NCBI RefSeq assembly: GCF_050908845.1
Contig: NZ_CP194171.1
Coordinates: 3,472,001 to 3,536,000, forward strand
Length of the DNA stretch: 64,000 bases
Origin: Marinobacterium_D sp050908845
GTDB taxonomy: Bacteria; Pseudomonadota; Gammaproteobacteria; Pseudomonadales; Balneatricaceae
Reading direction: 5' to 3'
Both the position numbers and the translations under genes were made by a program. Within the stretch, counting starts at the first letter, position 1. Every line of letters begins with the position of its first letter. The notes below the pieces were generated by a model. The model searched no databases, was not told the origin of the DNA, and worked only from the letters and a program-made list of their open reading frames with translations. Positions 16,595 through 24,955 of the stretch are shown one piece after another.

Positions 16595-16906
16595 TCAGAT
16601 CGCAGGCGGATGCAGGGGGTGAGAGAGATAACCAGCCAGAGTCGCCGCCCCGGGGTCTTCGCCCCACCAGGACGAATCGCCCCCCGGACCTTCAGAAAGC
16701 ACAGCCGGGATCAGTGATACCTGAAAATGGCATCCAGCCTGGCAGCAGCCGGCCACGCACGCCAGGCTGCGGGCCACAGCGGCCCGGTCACACTGGACAA
16801 CGGCTTCGCTTACGGCCTGCGGGCACAGTTGCTCGGCCAGTACTGCATCAAAGGGTTTGAGCAGCACCAGCAACATCAACAACAGTGACAGGCGCAAACG
16901 TTTCAT
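16595..16906 (-). CDS. Small exported cysteine-rich protein, unknown
   Basis: The 103-residue product has a clear signal peptide (hydrophobic residues 5-24, AVLAE cleavage) and a mature part with six cysteines in CPQAV, VQCDRA, SLACVAGCCQAGCHF, consistent with disulfides or metal binding. It ends in a proline/histidine segment (SHPLHPPAI). The layout recalls small periplasmic proteins of metal-efflux operons such as CzcI, but identity is not claimed. It is the first gene of a two-gene unit with the HMA-like protein. Confidence 0.55.
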   Translation of the reverse strand: MKRLRLSLLLMLLVLLKPFDAVLAEQLCPQAVSEAVVQCDRAAVARSLACVAGCCQAGCHFQVSLIPAVLSEGPGGDSSWWGEDPGAATLAGYLSHPLHPPAI

Positions 16907-16931
16907 CGCTTAGATGGGTTCTCCGGGTAAG

Positions 16932-16951
16932 CGCCCGGCGATCACCGGGCG
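16932..16951. terminator. Hairpin between the HIBCH gene and the Cys-rich gene
   Basis: CGCCCGG and CCGGGCG form a 7-bp stem with a 6-nt loop, downstream of the 3-hydroxyisobutyryl-CoA hydrolase gene. No U tract follows. Confidence 0.3.
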
Positions 16952-17044
16952 GCTCAAAAAGTATCTGCAGTGTCGCAACCACAGGCTGACAAACACTCTG
17001 TTAATGACTGACCAATGCCTGGTATTAGCAAAAACCTTACCGGG

Positions 17045-18166
17045 TTAGACCGGCACATTCGCCGGCATCGGCAGGTCAGCCAGTGGGTTCTCATCCCAGA
17101 GCGGGATAAAGAACTGGTCCACGGCGGCCGGGTCGACTTCCGCGACGGACGGGAAAGTCCAGGCCGGTGTCCTGTCCTTGTCCACCAGCAGCGCACGCAC
17201 ACCTTCGGGGAATTCGCGGTGAAGACCGCACTGCACCGCCAGATTCAGCTCGGCCGCAAAGCACTCACGCAGTGAAAGATAGCGGCAGATCCGCAACTGA
17301 CGCTCGATAATCCAGAGCGACAGCGGACTGCCGTGCTGCACGGCCGACTGGGCCCGTTCAATCCACTTATCGTTGGTTTCGGTGGCCAGTAGCGCCTCCA
17401 CCAGCGCCGGAACACCCGCTTGATCGGTAATATCCTGGATCAGATCGAAATGGTCACGCACCGGGGAATGGGGGTTCATCAGCACTTCGGACTCGGTTTC
17501 CAGGCCGGTTAACACGCTCGTCACCACCGTCTCGGCGCTGAGTTTGTCCCAGCTGGCCGCCATCAGCTGTGACAGCAGATCCTGGTAGCGCTCGTTGGCG
17601 ACAAAACGGTCGGCCAGTCCCAGGTAAAGCGCATCGGCGGCATTGATCGGGTTGCCGGTCAGTGCCAGAAACAATCCGAGCCGGCCCGGCAGGCGGTTCA
17701 GAAACCAGCTCGCGCCCACGTCCGGAAACAGGCCGATGGTCACTTCCGGCATCGCCATATGGGTCCGCTCCGTCACTACCCGGTGACTGCAGCCGTTCAT
17801 CAGCCCCATACCACCGCCCATAACGAAGCCGTCGGCCCAGCAGATAATCGGTTTGGGGAACATATGCAGTTGATGGTCGAGCCGGTACTCCGCCTCGAAG
17901 TAGCGCCGCGGCGCGCCCAGATCGCCATCCTTGATCTGGTTGTGCAGGCTGACCACATCACCACCGGCGCAGAAGGCTTTCTCGCCGGCACCCCGCAGCA
18001 CCACAGCACGGACATCCTCCGCTGTGGCCCATTCGTCGAGGCAGGGAGTCAGCTGTTCGATCATCACCTGGCTGAGCGCATTCAACGAGCGCTCCGCGTT
18101 AAGCACCACTTCCATGACGCGATGACCATCAGCGGTCGCGTGGGTATTGACGACAACGGTAGGCAT
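17045..18166 (-). CDS. 3-hydroxyisobutyryl-CoA hydrolase (crotonase superfamily)
   Basis: The enzyme hydrolyses 3-hydroxyisobutyryl-CoA in valine breakdown. The 373-residue length and the signatures RGAGEKAFCAGGDVVSLHN, GFVMGGGMGLMNGCSHRV and MPEVTIGLFPDVGASWFLNR are those of the hydrolase group and not of ordinary enoyl-CoA hydratases. ATG 18166 is chosen because GGAGGGG precedes it; ATG 18178 overlaps that site. The next valine-pathway gene in the window, mmsA, is 10 kb away, so the pathway is scattered. Confidence 0.85.
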   Translation of the reverse strand: MPTVVVNTHATADGHRVMEVVLNAERSLNALSQVMIEQLTPCLDEWATAEDVRAVVLRGAGEKAFCAGGDVVSLHNQIKDGDLGAPRRYFEAEYRLDHQLHMFPKPIICWADGFVMGGGMGLMNGCSHRVVTERTHMAMPEVTIGLFPDVGASWFLNRLPGRLGLFLALTGNPINAADALYLGLADRFVANERYQDLLSQLMAASWDKLSAETVVTSVLTGLETESEVLMNPHSPVRDHFDLIQDITDQAGVPALVEALLATETNDKWIERAQSAVQHGSPLSLWIIERQLRICRYLSLRECFAAELNLAVQCGLHREFPEGVRALLVDKDRTPAWTFPSVAEVDPAAVDQFFIPLWDENPLADLPMPANVPV

Positions 18167-18247
18167 AAACCCCTCCATGAATTAAGACCGGTATAGACTC
18201 ATTCAATCATATCTGAGGGGTGGAAGTCGCGATGCAACAGGTCGCGC

Positions 18248-19102
18248 TCAGTCGAGCGGGTAGCGGGTACCCTTGAGGCTTTCCTTGATCCGCTTCAGGT
18301 GCGACTGGAAATCGGGACCACGGCGCAGAGTGACGCCGGTGGCAAGAATATCCACCACCACCAGGTGGATGATGCGCGAGATCATCGGCATGTAGTTGTC
18401 GGTATCCTCCGGCTCATCGATACCGAGCACCACGCTGCAGTGCTCTGCCAGGGGCGAACCGGGAGCGGTTACACCCAGTACCGTGGCACCGCCCTCGCGG
18501 GCCAGCTCGGCGATCTCCACCAGTTCCCGGGTACGGCCGGTGTTGGAGAAGATAACGATCACGTCACCGGTGGAAGCCGCCGCCGCCACCATGCGCTGCA
18601 TCAGTACGTCGTCGTAGGCCACCACGGGGATATTGAAGCGAAAGAACTTGTGCTGCGCATCGTTGGCGATGGGACCACAGGCGCCCAGACCAAAGAAGGC
18701 GATCTGCTTGGCCTGTATCAACTGGTCCACGGCCAGATTCACGTCAGCCGGGTCGATCAGTTCCTTGGCGATGGACAGGCTTGCCATGGTCGCCTCGAAA
18801 ATTTTCGGGGTATAGACCTCTGCCGTATCACCCGGCTCCACGCTGCGTGTCACATAGGGAACGCCGCTGGCCAGGGCCTGCGCCAGGTGCAGTTTGAAAT
18901 CGGGGAAACCTGCCGTGTTGAAACGCTTGCAGAAGCGGTTCACGGTGGGCTCACTGACATCCGCCGCCTTTGCCAGCACGGCGATGGAGGCACGGGTCGC
19001 CGCCTCGGGGTCAGCCAGGATCACATCCGCCACCTTGCGCTCCGAACGATTCAGATTTTCCAGTGCGGCGTCTATTTCCCGGATTAGATTGTATGGCGAC
19101 AT
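18248..19102 (-). CDS. hexR: HexR, RpiR-family regulator of central carbon metabolism
   Basis: HexR represses zwf and Entner-Doudoroff genes and is released by 2-keto-3-deoxy-6-phosphogluconate. The 284-residue product has the N-terminal RpiR helix-turn-helix (LNRSERKVADVILADPE to EPTVNRFCKRF) and a C-terminal SIS sugar-phosphate domain (FFGLGACGPIANDAQHKF, IVIFSNTGRTRELVE). GGGAG precedes the ATG by 4 nt. It is divergent from the glucosylglycerate operon, and zwf lies 4 kb away, a typical loose association. I did not find a clean HexR palindrome upstream of zwf. Confidence 0.9.
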   Translation of the reverse strand: MSPYNLIREIDAALENLNRSERKVADVILADPEAATRASIAVLAKAADVSEPTVNRFCKRFNTAGFPDFKLHLAQALASGVPYVTRSVEPGDTAEVYTPKIFEATMASLSIAKELIDPADVNLAVDQLIQAKQIAFFGLGACGPIANDAQHKFFRFNIPVVAYDDVLMQRMVAAAASTGDVIVIFSNTGRTRELVEIAELAREGGATVLGVTAPGSPLAEHCSVVLGIDEPEDTDNYMPMISRIIHLVVVDILATGVTLRRGPDFQSHLKRIKESLKGTRYPLD

Positions 19103-19202
19103 GTTGCTCCCTGGTTAGCTCAGATTCCGGCCAAGAAACAAAATATATCAGACTTTATGTTCAATTACTTATAAGCCTCTTGGCTAACCGGAGCCACATA
19201 AT

Positions 19203-19219
19203 CGCACCACTTCAGTGCA
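19203..19219 (+). promoter_or_regulatory. NtrC-like binding dyad
   Basis: CGCACCACTTCAGTGCA fits GCAC-N7-GTGC, the core of the enteric NtrC site. Its centre is about 154 bp upstream of the start predicted from the sigma54 promoter, within the usual enhancer range. A second half-site TGCACCGG occurs at about 19243. Confidence 0.5.
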
Positions 19220-19338
19220 TCAAAAAATCCTATCGGGGCTTCTGCACCGGCCTAAAGCAAAGCCATAAACCCGGTGCGGTGTCGCCTGGCAGTAGAAATT
19301 GCTATAACCAGTAGGGAATGCGGCAAATTCGTGCCCCT

Positions 19339-19354
19339 TGGCACAAAGATCGCT
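19339..19354 (+). promoter_or_regulatory. Sigma54-type promoter of the glucosylglycerate operon
   Basis: TGGCACAAAGATCGCT has a perfect -24 element (TGGCAC) and GG-N10-GC spacing; the -12 element is CGC in place of TGC. The predicted start is near 19365, about 60 nt before the first ATG. Confidence 0.6.
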
Positions 19355-19423
19355 TATTTATGCCAACAACAAACCGTCAGGAGACCAGCCGATGTGCCTT
19401 AAAAGGGTCATCAGCGAAAGCCC

Positions 19424-20269
19424 ATGACTGATACGACACAGATACCAGCCCCCCTTCCCCTGCTGATCGTGACCGATCTCGACGGCACTCTGCTCGACCA
19501 CGACACCTACAGTTTCGAGGCGGCTCTGCCTGCACTTGAACGTTGCCGCGCTGCCGCGCTGCCTGTGGTGCCCAATACGAGTAAAACCCGCGCCGAGCTG
19601 ATGCTGCTGCGTGACCGGCTCGACAGCAGCGACCCCTTTGTCATTGAAAACGGCTCTGCCATCTGTATCCCGGAGCAGCAGATCCAGCTGCACGGCGAGG
19701 ATACCAGCTTCAACGAGGGGTTCGTGGAGTTACCGCTGGGCGTCGAGCTCGACGAAATCCGCAGCATACTTACTCCGCTGCGGGAGCGGTTCAGCTTTGA
19801 AACCTTCGCCGACTGGAGCCTGGATCAACTGGTCAGCAACACAGGCCTTGCCCGCGAAGAAGCCGAAGCCGCCGCTCTGCGCCGCTATAGTGAGGCCCTG
19901 TTGTGGAAGGACAGCGACGCCAACAAAAAACTGTTTATCGAGGAGTTGAAAAAACAGGGCCTGCACGCGCTGCAGGGAGGCCGTTTCCTCAGCGTGCTGG
20001 GAGCCGAGGCCGACAAGGGAGCTGCTCTTGAGCGCCTCAAACAGCTGTATCGACCCGTGCTCGGCGATACCCCAACGGTGATCGCCCTCGGCGACAGCCA
20101 TAACGACGAGGCGATGCTCAACGCCGCCGATATCGCGGTCATCATCGCCAACCCGGCGTCAAAAACGCCGGAAGTGAATGCACCGGAAGTGATTTACTCC
20201 AAAGCCAGCGGGCCGGCAGGGTGGAACGAAGTTATCCAGACCCTGCTGAACAGATTCGAGGTCCGCTAA
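19424..20269 (+). CDS. HAD phosphatase, glucosyl/mannosyl-3-phosphoglycerate phosphatase-like
   Basis: The 281-residue HAD subfamily IIB enzyme matches mannosyl-3-phosphoglycerate phosphatase. It has the nucleophile motif VTDLDGTLLD (Asp18, Asp20), NTSKTRAEL, ENGSAI and the metal motif GDSHNDEAM. It precedes glucosyl-3-phosphoglycerate synthase by 27 nt, so it most likely removes the phosphate from glucosyl-3-phosphoglycerate to give glucosylglycerate, a compatible solute. Family annotation often says mannosyl, but the partner synthase is the GT81 glucosyl type. It is cytoplasmic. Confidence 0.87.
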   Translation: MTDTTQIPAPLPLLIVTDLDGTLLDHDTYSFEAALPALERCRAAALPVVPNTSKTRAELMLLRDRLDSSDPFVIENGSAICIPEQQIQLHGEDTSFNEGFVELPLGVELDEIRSILTPLRERFSFETFADWSLDQLVSNTGLAREEAEAAALRRYSEALLWKDSDANKKLFIEELKKQGLHALQGGRFLSVLGAEADKGAALERLKQLYRPVLGDTPTVIALGDSHNDEAMLNAADIAVIIANPASKTPEVNAPEVIYSKASGPAGWNEVIQTLLNRFEVR

Positions 20270-20296
20270 ACAGGTTCAGCCATACAGGAGATAGGT

Positions 20297-21520
20297 ATGG
20301 GCGACTTTTATCAGAACGGTGTGATCACCACCCTGCATAACCTCTGCGACCGCCCGGTCGCAGAACTGGAGAAGGAGCTGGCCGACTACGGCCGCCGCAG
20401 GCCCATGTCCCTGGTCCTGCCTTCACTTTATTCCGAACTGGAGGGCCCGGCACTGCCGAGGATTCTCGACGATCTCTGCGAAGTCCCCTACCTCAACGAA
20501 ATCGTCATCGGTCTGGATCGCGCCAATGAAGAGCAGTATCGCAGTGCACTCAAGTTCTTTGAGCGCCTGCCCCAGCATCACCGGGTGCTGTGGAACGACG
20601 GCCCCCGCCTGCGGGCGATCGACCAGCAACTGAGCGATCTGGATCTGGCCCCCCGGGAGCCCGGCAAGGGCCGTAACGTCTGGTACTGCCTCGGCTATGC
20701 CCTGGCCACCGGACGCGGCGAATCCGTGGCGCTGCATGACTGCGACATCCTCACCTACGACCGCGGCCTGCTGGCAAGGCTCATCTACCCGGTGGCCAAC
20801 CCCAACTTTAACTATGAGTTCTGTAAGGGTTACTACGCCCGCGTTGCCGACGGCCGCATCAACGGTCGTGTCAGCCGCCTGCTGGTCACGCCGCTGATCC
20901 GCGCCCTGAAAAAGGTGATTGGTCCTACCGATTACCTGGATTTCATGGACTCCTTCCGCTACCCGCTGGCCGGCGAATTCTCCTTCCGCCGTGATGTCAT
21001 CAACGACATCCGTATTCCCAGCGACTGGGGGCTGGAAGTAGGCATGTTGTCGGAGATGAACCGCAACTACTCCCACAACCGCATCTGCCAGGTCGATATC
21101 GCCCGCACCTACGACCACAAGCACCAGCCGATGTCAGCGGAGAACGCCGAGGCCGGGCTGTCCAAGATGTCGATCGACATCAGCAAGTCGATGTTCCGCA
21201 AGCTCGCCACCCAGGGCGTGGTCTTCAACACCGAGACCTTCCGCACGCTGAAGGCGACCTACTTCCGCATCGCGCTGGATTTCGTTGAAACCTACCGCAA
21301 CGATGCGCTGATCAACGGCCTGGATTTCGATATTCACAATGAAGAACTGGCCGTGGAGATGTTTGCCCGCAACGTAATGCGTGCCGGCGAGGATTTCCTC
21401 AGCAAGCCGATGGAAACTCCATTTATCCCCTCCTGGAACCGTGTCATCAGCGCCATGCCCGATGTGTTTGATCGCTTGATCGATGCGGTTGAGGCTGACA
21501 CCAAGGAGTTCTTTGAATGA
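20297..21520 (+). CDS. gpgS: Glucosyl-3-phosphoglycerate synthase (GT81)
   Basis: GpgS transfers glucose from a nucleotide sugar to 3-phosphoglycerate. The 407-residue GT-A enzyme carries the metal-binding DCD motif (148-150) in VALHDCDILTYDR and the GT81-type conserved segments KGYYARV, GEFSFRRDV and DWGLEVGML. GAGATAGG precedes the ATG. Its stop overlaps the next gene as ATGA, so translation is coupled to the GH13 phosphorylase. Product identity (glucosyl, not mannosyl) follows from the family; the nucleotide donor cannot be told from sequence. Confidence 0.9.
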   Translation: MGDFYQNGVITTLHNLCDRPVAELEKELADYGRRRPMSLVLPSLYSELEGPALPRILDDLCEVPYLNEIVIGLDRANEEQYRSALKFFERLPQHHRVLWNDGPRLRAIDQQLSDLDLAPREPGKGRNVWYCLGYALATGRGESVALHDCDILTYDRGLLARLIYPVANPNFNYEFCKGYYARVADGRINGRVSRLLVTPLIRALKKVIGPTDYLDFMDSFRYPLAGEFSFRRDVINDIRIPSDWGLEVGMLSEMNRNYSHNRICQVDIARTYDHKHQPMSAENAEAGLSKMSIDISKSMFRKLATQGVVFNTETFRTLKATYFRIALDFVETYRNDALINGLDFDIHNEELAVEMFARNVMRAGEDFLSKPMETPFIPSWNRVISAMPDVFDRLIDAVEADTKEFFE

Positions 21521-23253
21521 GCCAGTCCGATCTCGACGTGCTGCGCCAGCGCGTTCTTGCACACCTGAACTTCATCTACCCGGGCAGCAACAACGAACTG
21601 CTTGGCGAGCAGCTGCTCAACGCGATGCAGCTGACCAGCCGCTGTGAGCCGCCCGCGCCCCATGAAAACCTCTGGAGCGAAAAGGATGTACTGCTGATCA
21701 CCTACGGTGACAGCCTGTTGCGCAAGGACAAAAAGCCGCTGGAAACGCTCAAGCGCTTCCTGCATGAGCGTCTGCACGATTCGATATCGGCGGTTCACAT
21801 TCTGCCGTTTTTCCCCTGGAGCTCCGATGACGGCTTTGCCGTCATCAACTACGCCGAGGTCAACGACGCGCTCGGTGAATGGGCCGATGTGGAGTCGATC
21901 GCCGGCGAGTTTGACCTGATGTCCGACCTGGTGATCAACCACTGCTCCAGTCGCAGCCTCTGGTTCGAGAACTTCAAGGCGGGCAAGGATCCGGGCCAGG
22001 ATTACTTCCGCCTGTCGTCACCGGATTTGGACCTGTCCCAGGTGGTGCGCCCGCGCACCTCTCCCCTGCTGAAAGAGGTGGAGACGATCAACGGTACACG
22101 CTATGTCTGGTGTACCTTCAGCCATGACCAGGTGGACCTGGATTTTGCCAACCCCAATGTGCTGCTGGAGTTTGCCGGCATAGTGCGCAAATACCTGGAC
22201 CACGGTGTGCGCATCTTCCGTCTCGATGCGGTGGCGTTCCTGTGGAAAGAGCTGGGAACCCCCTGCATCAACCTGCCACAAACCCATGAGATGATCCGTC
22301 TGCTGCGTCTGCTGATCGAGCACGCCGCACCCGGTGCGATCATCATCACAGAAACCAACATCCCGAATCTGGAGAACCTTTCCTACTTCGGCAACGCCAA
22401 TGAAGCGCACAGCATCTACAACTTCTCGCTGCCACCGCTACTGGTGAACACCCTGGTCACCGGCAACAGCCATGCCCTGCGCAGCTGGCTAATGACCATG
22501 CCGCCGACACAACAGGGTACCTGCTACCTGAACTTCATCGCCTCCCACGATGGCATCGGCCTGAGACCGGTGGAGGGGCTGCTGAGCGAATATGACGTAA
22601 ACCAGCTGGTACGCACCCTGGAAGGGTTCGGTGCGAAGGTTTCCTGGCGTACCCTGGCAACGGGTCAGATGCGCCCCTATGAGATCAACGTGGCGCTGTT
22701 TGACGCCATGCGCGGCACCCAGGCCGGCGAGGATGAGTTCCAGGTCGAGCGTTTCCTCTGCGCCCATAGCATCATGCTGGCGATGGAAGGGATACCGGCG
22801 CTCTACATCCACAGCTTCCTGGGTACCGAAAACGACTATCGCCGGGTGGAACTGTCACAGCACAACCGGGCGATAAACCGCCACCAGTGGGATGCCGACC
22901 TGCTCGAGGCACAGCTGGATGATGAAACAAGCCACCACGCCCGGGTGCTGAACAGCCTGAAAGTGCTGATCGCACTGCGTCGCAAGCAGCGTGCCTTCCA
23001 TCCCAACGCGTCGCAGTACTCACTTCAGCTGGGTGACGAAATCGTGGCCCTCTGGCGCCAGAGCATCGACCGCAGCCAGCATATTTTCGCCATCAATAAC
23101 ATCACCAACCGACCTCAGCAGGTCTCCCTGGCTTCGGTTAACCTGCCCAATGCCACACACTGGACCGACCTGATAGGCGGCGAGGTCTATACAGACCGCT
23201 GCGCGACCATCTGCCTGGCGCCTTATCAGAGTATCTGGCTTTCCAATCAGTAA
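21517..23253 (+). CDS. GH13_18 sucrose-phosphorylase-like enzyme, probably glucosylglycerate phosphorylase
   Basis: The 578-residue enzyme has the GH13 subfamily 18 layout: nucleophile Asp237 in FRLDAVAFLW, acid/base Glu279 in IITETNIPN and transition-state Asp345 in ASHDGIGLRP. Such enzymes phosphorolyse an alpha-glucoside to glucose-1-phosphate. The subfamily includes sucrose phosphorylase and glucosylglycerate phosphorylase (E. coli YcjM type). Coupling by a 4-nt overlap to gpgS strongly favours glucosylglycerate as substrate. It would then recycle the solute to glucose-1-phosphate and glycerate. The assignment by context is inference; sucrose phosphorylase is the main alternative. Confidence 0.82.
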   Translation: MSQSDLDVLRQRVLAHLNFIYPGSNNELLGEQLLNAMQLTSRCEPPAPHENLWSEKDVLLITYGDSLLRKDKKPLETLKRFLHERLHDSISAVHILPFFPWSSDDGFAVINYAEVNDALGEWADVESIAGEFDLMSDLVINHCSSRSLWFENFKAGKDPGQDYFRLSSPDLDLSQVVRPRTSPLLKEVETINGTRYVWCTFSHDQVDLDFANPNVLLEFAGIVRKYLDHGVRIFRLDAVAFLWKELGTPCINLPQTHEMIRLLRLLIEHAAPGAIIITETNIPNLENLSYFGNANEAHSIYNFSLPPLLVNTLVTGNSHALRSWLMTMPPTQQGTCYLNFIASHDGIGLRPVEGLLSEYDVNQLVRTLEGFGAKVSWRTLATGQMRPYEINVALFDAMRGTQAGEDEFQVERFLCAHSIMLAMEGIPALYIHSFLGTENDYRRVELSQHNRAINRHQWDADLLEAQLDDETSHHARVLNSLKVLIALRRKQRAFHPNASQYSLQLGDEIVALWRQSIDRSQHIFAINNITNRPQQVSLASVNLPNATHWTDLIGGEVYTDRCATICLAPYQSIWLSNQ

Positions 23254-23260
23254 ACCCGCA

Positions 23261-23289
23261 CCTTTCCCGCCGCACCGAGGCGGGAAAGG
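23261..23289. terminator. Convergent hairpin between phosphorylase gene and zwf
   Basis: CCTTTCCCGCC and GGCGGGAAAGG form a perfect 11-bp stem with a 7-nt loop in the 45-nt gap between two convergent genes. It could act for both strands; no long U tract follows. Confidence 0.55.
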
Positions 23290-23298
23290 CACACAAGC

Positions 23299-24774
23299 CT
23301 AACCCTCATGCCAGGAGCGGCCGTCGCGTTCAATCAGTGCGATGGAGCCGATCGGTCCCCAGCTGCCTGACGAATAGGGTCTGACCTCATCGCCGCTATC
23401 CGACCAGGCCTCGATCAGGGCATCGCACCAGCGCCAGGACGCTTCCACCTCGTCACGACGCACGAACAGCGACTGGTTACCTCTTAACGCTTCGAGAATA
23501 AGCCGCTCGTAGGCATCGGGGGTGCGGTGATCCTCCTCCCCTTCTGAGAAATTCAGATGCAGGCCACGGCTCTGCAGCGCCATCCCCTTATCCAGGCTCT
23601 GTTCCTTGGTCACCACCTGCAGGCGGATCCCCTCGTCCGGTTGCAGACGGATAATCAGCTTGTTGGTCACCACGCTTTTCTGTTTCGGATCAAAGATGTA
23701 GTGCGGCTGATTCTTATAGACGATGACGATTTCCGACATCTTGGTGGGCATCCGCTTGCCGGTGCGCAGATAGAACGGCACGCTGGCCCAACGCCAATTG
23801 TCGATCTTCAGGCGCAGGGCAACGAAGGTCTCGGTGTTACTGCGTCCCCGACTGCCCTCTTCCTCCGTATAGCCGGGACATGCCTGCCCCTGGATGGCAC
23901 CGGCGGTGTACTGGCCGCGCACGGCGCTTTTATGCACATCCTCGGCGGCGATCGGACGCAGCGCGCGAAGCACCTTGAGCTTTTCATCACGGATACCGTC
24001 GGCGGTCAGCTGGCTGGGCGGATCCATCGCCACCATGCAGAGCAGCTGCAGCAGGTGGTTCTGCACCATATCGCGCATCTGCCCCACTTTGTCGTAGTAA
24101 CTCCAGCGCCCCTCGATACCGACGGTTTCCGCCACGGTGATCTGCACATGGTCGATATGACTCTGGTTCCACTGAGAGCCGAACAGGTTGTTGGCGAAGC
24201 GCAGTGCTATCAGGTTTTGCACCGTTTCCTTGCCAAGATAGTGATCGATCCGATACACCCGGCTCTCATCGAAATACTGGCAGACCGTATCGTTGATCTT
24301 GATAGAGCTTTCCAGGTCATGCCCGATCGGCTTCTCCAGAATGATACGGCTGGTATCGCTGATGGCTCCTGCCGCCTGGAGCCGGTGACAGATCTCGCCA
24401 AAAAATGCCGGAGGCGTGGCAAGGTAGTTCACCATCACCCGCTGCTCATGATCAACCAGCTGCGCCAGTCTCTGGTAACCCGCATCCTCGGTGAAGTCGA
24501 GCCCGACAAACTCCACGCGCTCAAGAAATTCGCGTCCGGCGCTGCCTTTCAGCTCCGCCGGTTTAACAAAGCGGTTCAGCGTGGCGCTGACTTCATCATG
24601 AAACGCAGCAACACTGCTGCAATCCTTGGCGACACCGATAATCCGCGTATCGGGATTAAGCAGCTCGTTGCGATGCAGCTGAAACAGTGCCGGCAACAAC
24701 TTGCGCATCGACAGGTCGCCACGGGCACCAAACAGAACAAAATCGGTGGGATAGGCCTTGTCCAGATCAATCAT
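23299..24774 (-). CDS. zwf: Glucose-6-phosphate 1-dehydrogenase
   Basis: Zwf oxidises glucose-6-phosphate to 6-phosphogluconolactone with NADP+, feeding the Entner-Doudoroff and pentose phosphate routes. The 491-residue protein has an N-terminal nucleotide-binding region (DFVLFGARGDLSMRKLLPAL) and the active-site signature RIDHYLGKE. pgl and edd are not next to it. It is a probable HexR target, given hexR 4 kb away. The gene is convergent with the glucosylglycerate operon and divergent from the mutarotase gene. Confidence 0.95.
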   Translation of the reverse strand: MIDLDKAYPTDFVLFGARGDLSMRKLLPALFQLHRNELLNPDTRIIGVAKDCSSVAAFHDEVSATLNRFVKPAELKGSAGREFLERVEFVGLDFTEDAGYQRLAQLVDHEQRVMVNYLATPPAFFGEICHRLQAAGAISDTSRIILEKPIGHDLESSIKINDTVCQYFDESRVYRIDHYLGKETVQNLIALRFANNLFGSQWNQSHIDHVQITVAETVGIEGRWSYYDKVGQMRDMVQNHLLQLLCMVAMDPPSQLTADGIRDEKLKVLRALRPIAAEDVHKSAVRGQYTAGAIQGQACPGYTEEEGSRGRSNTETFVALRLKIDNWRWASVPFYLRTGKRMPTKMSEIVIVYKNQPHYIFDPKQKSVVTNKLIIRLQPDEGIRLQVVTKEQSLDKGMALQSRGLHLNFSEGEEDHRTPDAYERLILEALRGNQSLFVRRDEVEASWRWCDALIEAWSDSGDEVRPYSSGSWGPIGSIALIERDGRSWHEG

Positions 24775-24955
24775 ACCTGCAGCACTCCTGTCTCCTGCGT
24801 TTATTAGACAGTATCACAGCTTTTTTCAGCCTGCCGCGTTGCACAATGAACTGAACAAAGCCACAAGCAGTGCTCGATGCCTTTGTTATACTGCGCGAAA
24901 ACAGCCACCACCGATCGGGCCACAGGCCTGACACAGCCAGTGCGGGAGCTTACAG

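Larger units (their letters stand above)
19103..19423. other. Regulatory intergenic region hexR / glucosylglycerate operon
   Basis: The 321-nt divergent region holds an NtrC-like dyad (19203-19219) and a sigma54 promoter (19339-19354) reading toward the glucosylglycerate operon, plus an AT-rich segment near hexR. There is no gene in it. Confidence 0.6.

Noticed and set aside
24775..24955. HexR operator in the zwf/mutarotase divergent region
   Set aside because: No TGTAAT-like palindrome was found there; a weak match (TGTTCAATTACTTAT) near 19160 is too degenerate to call.
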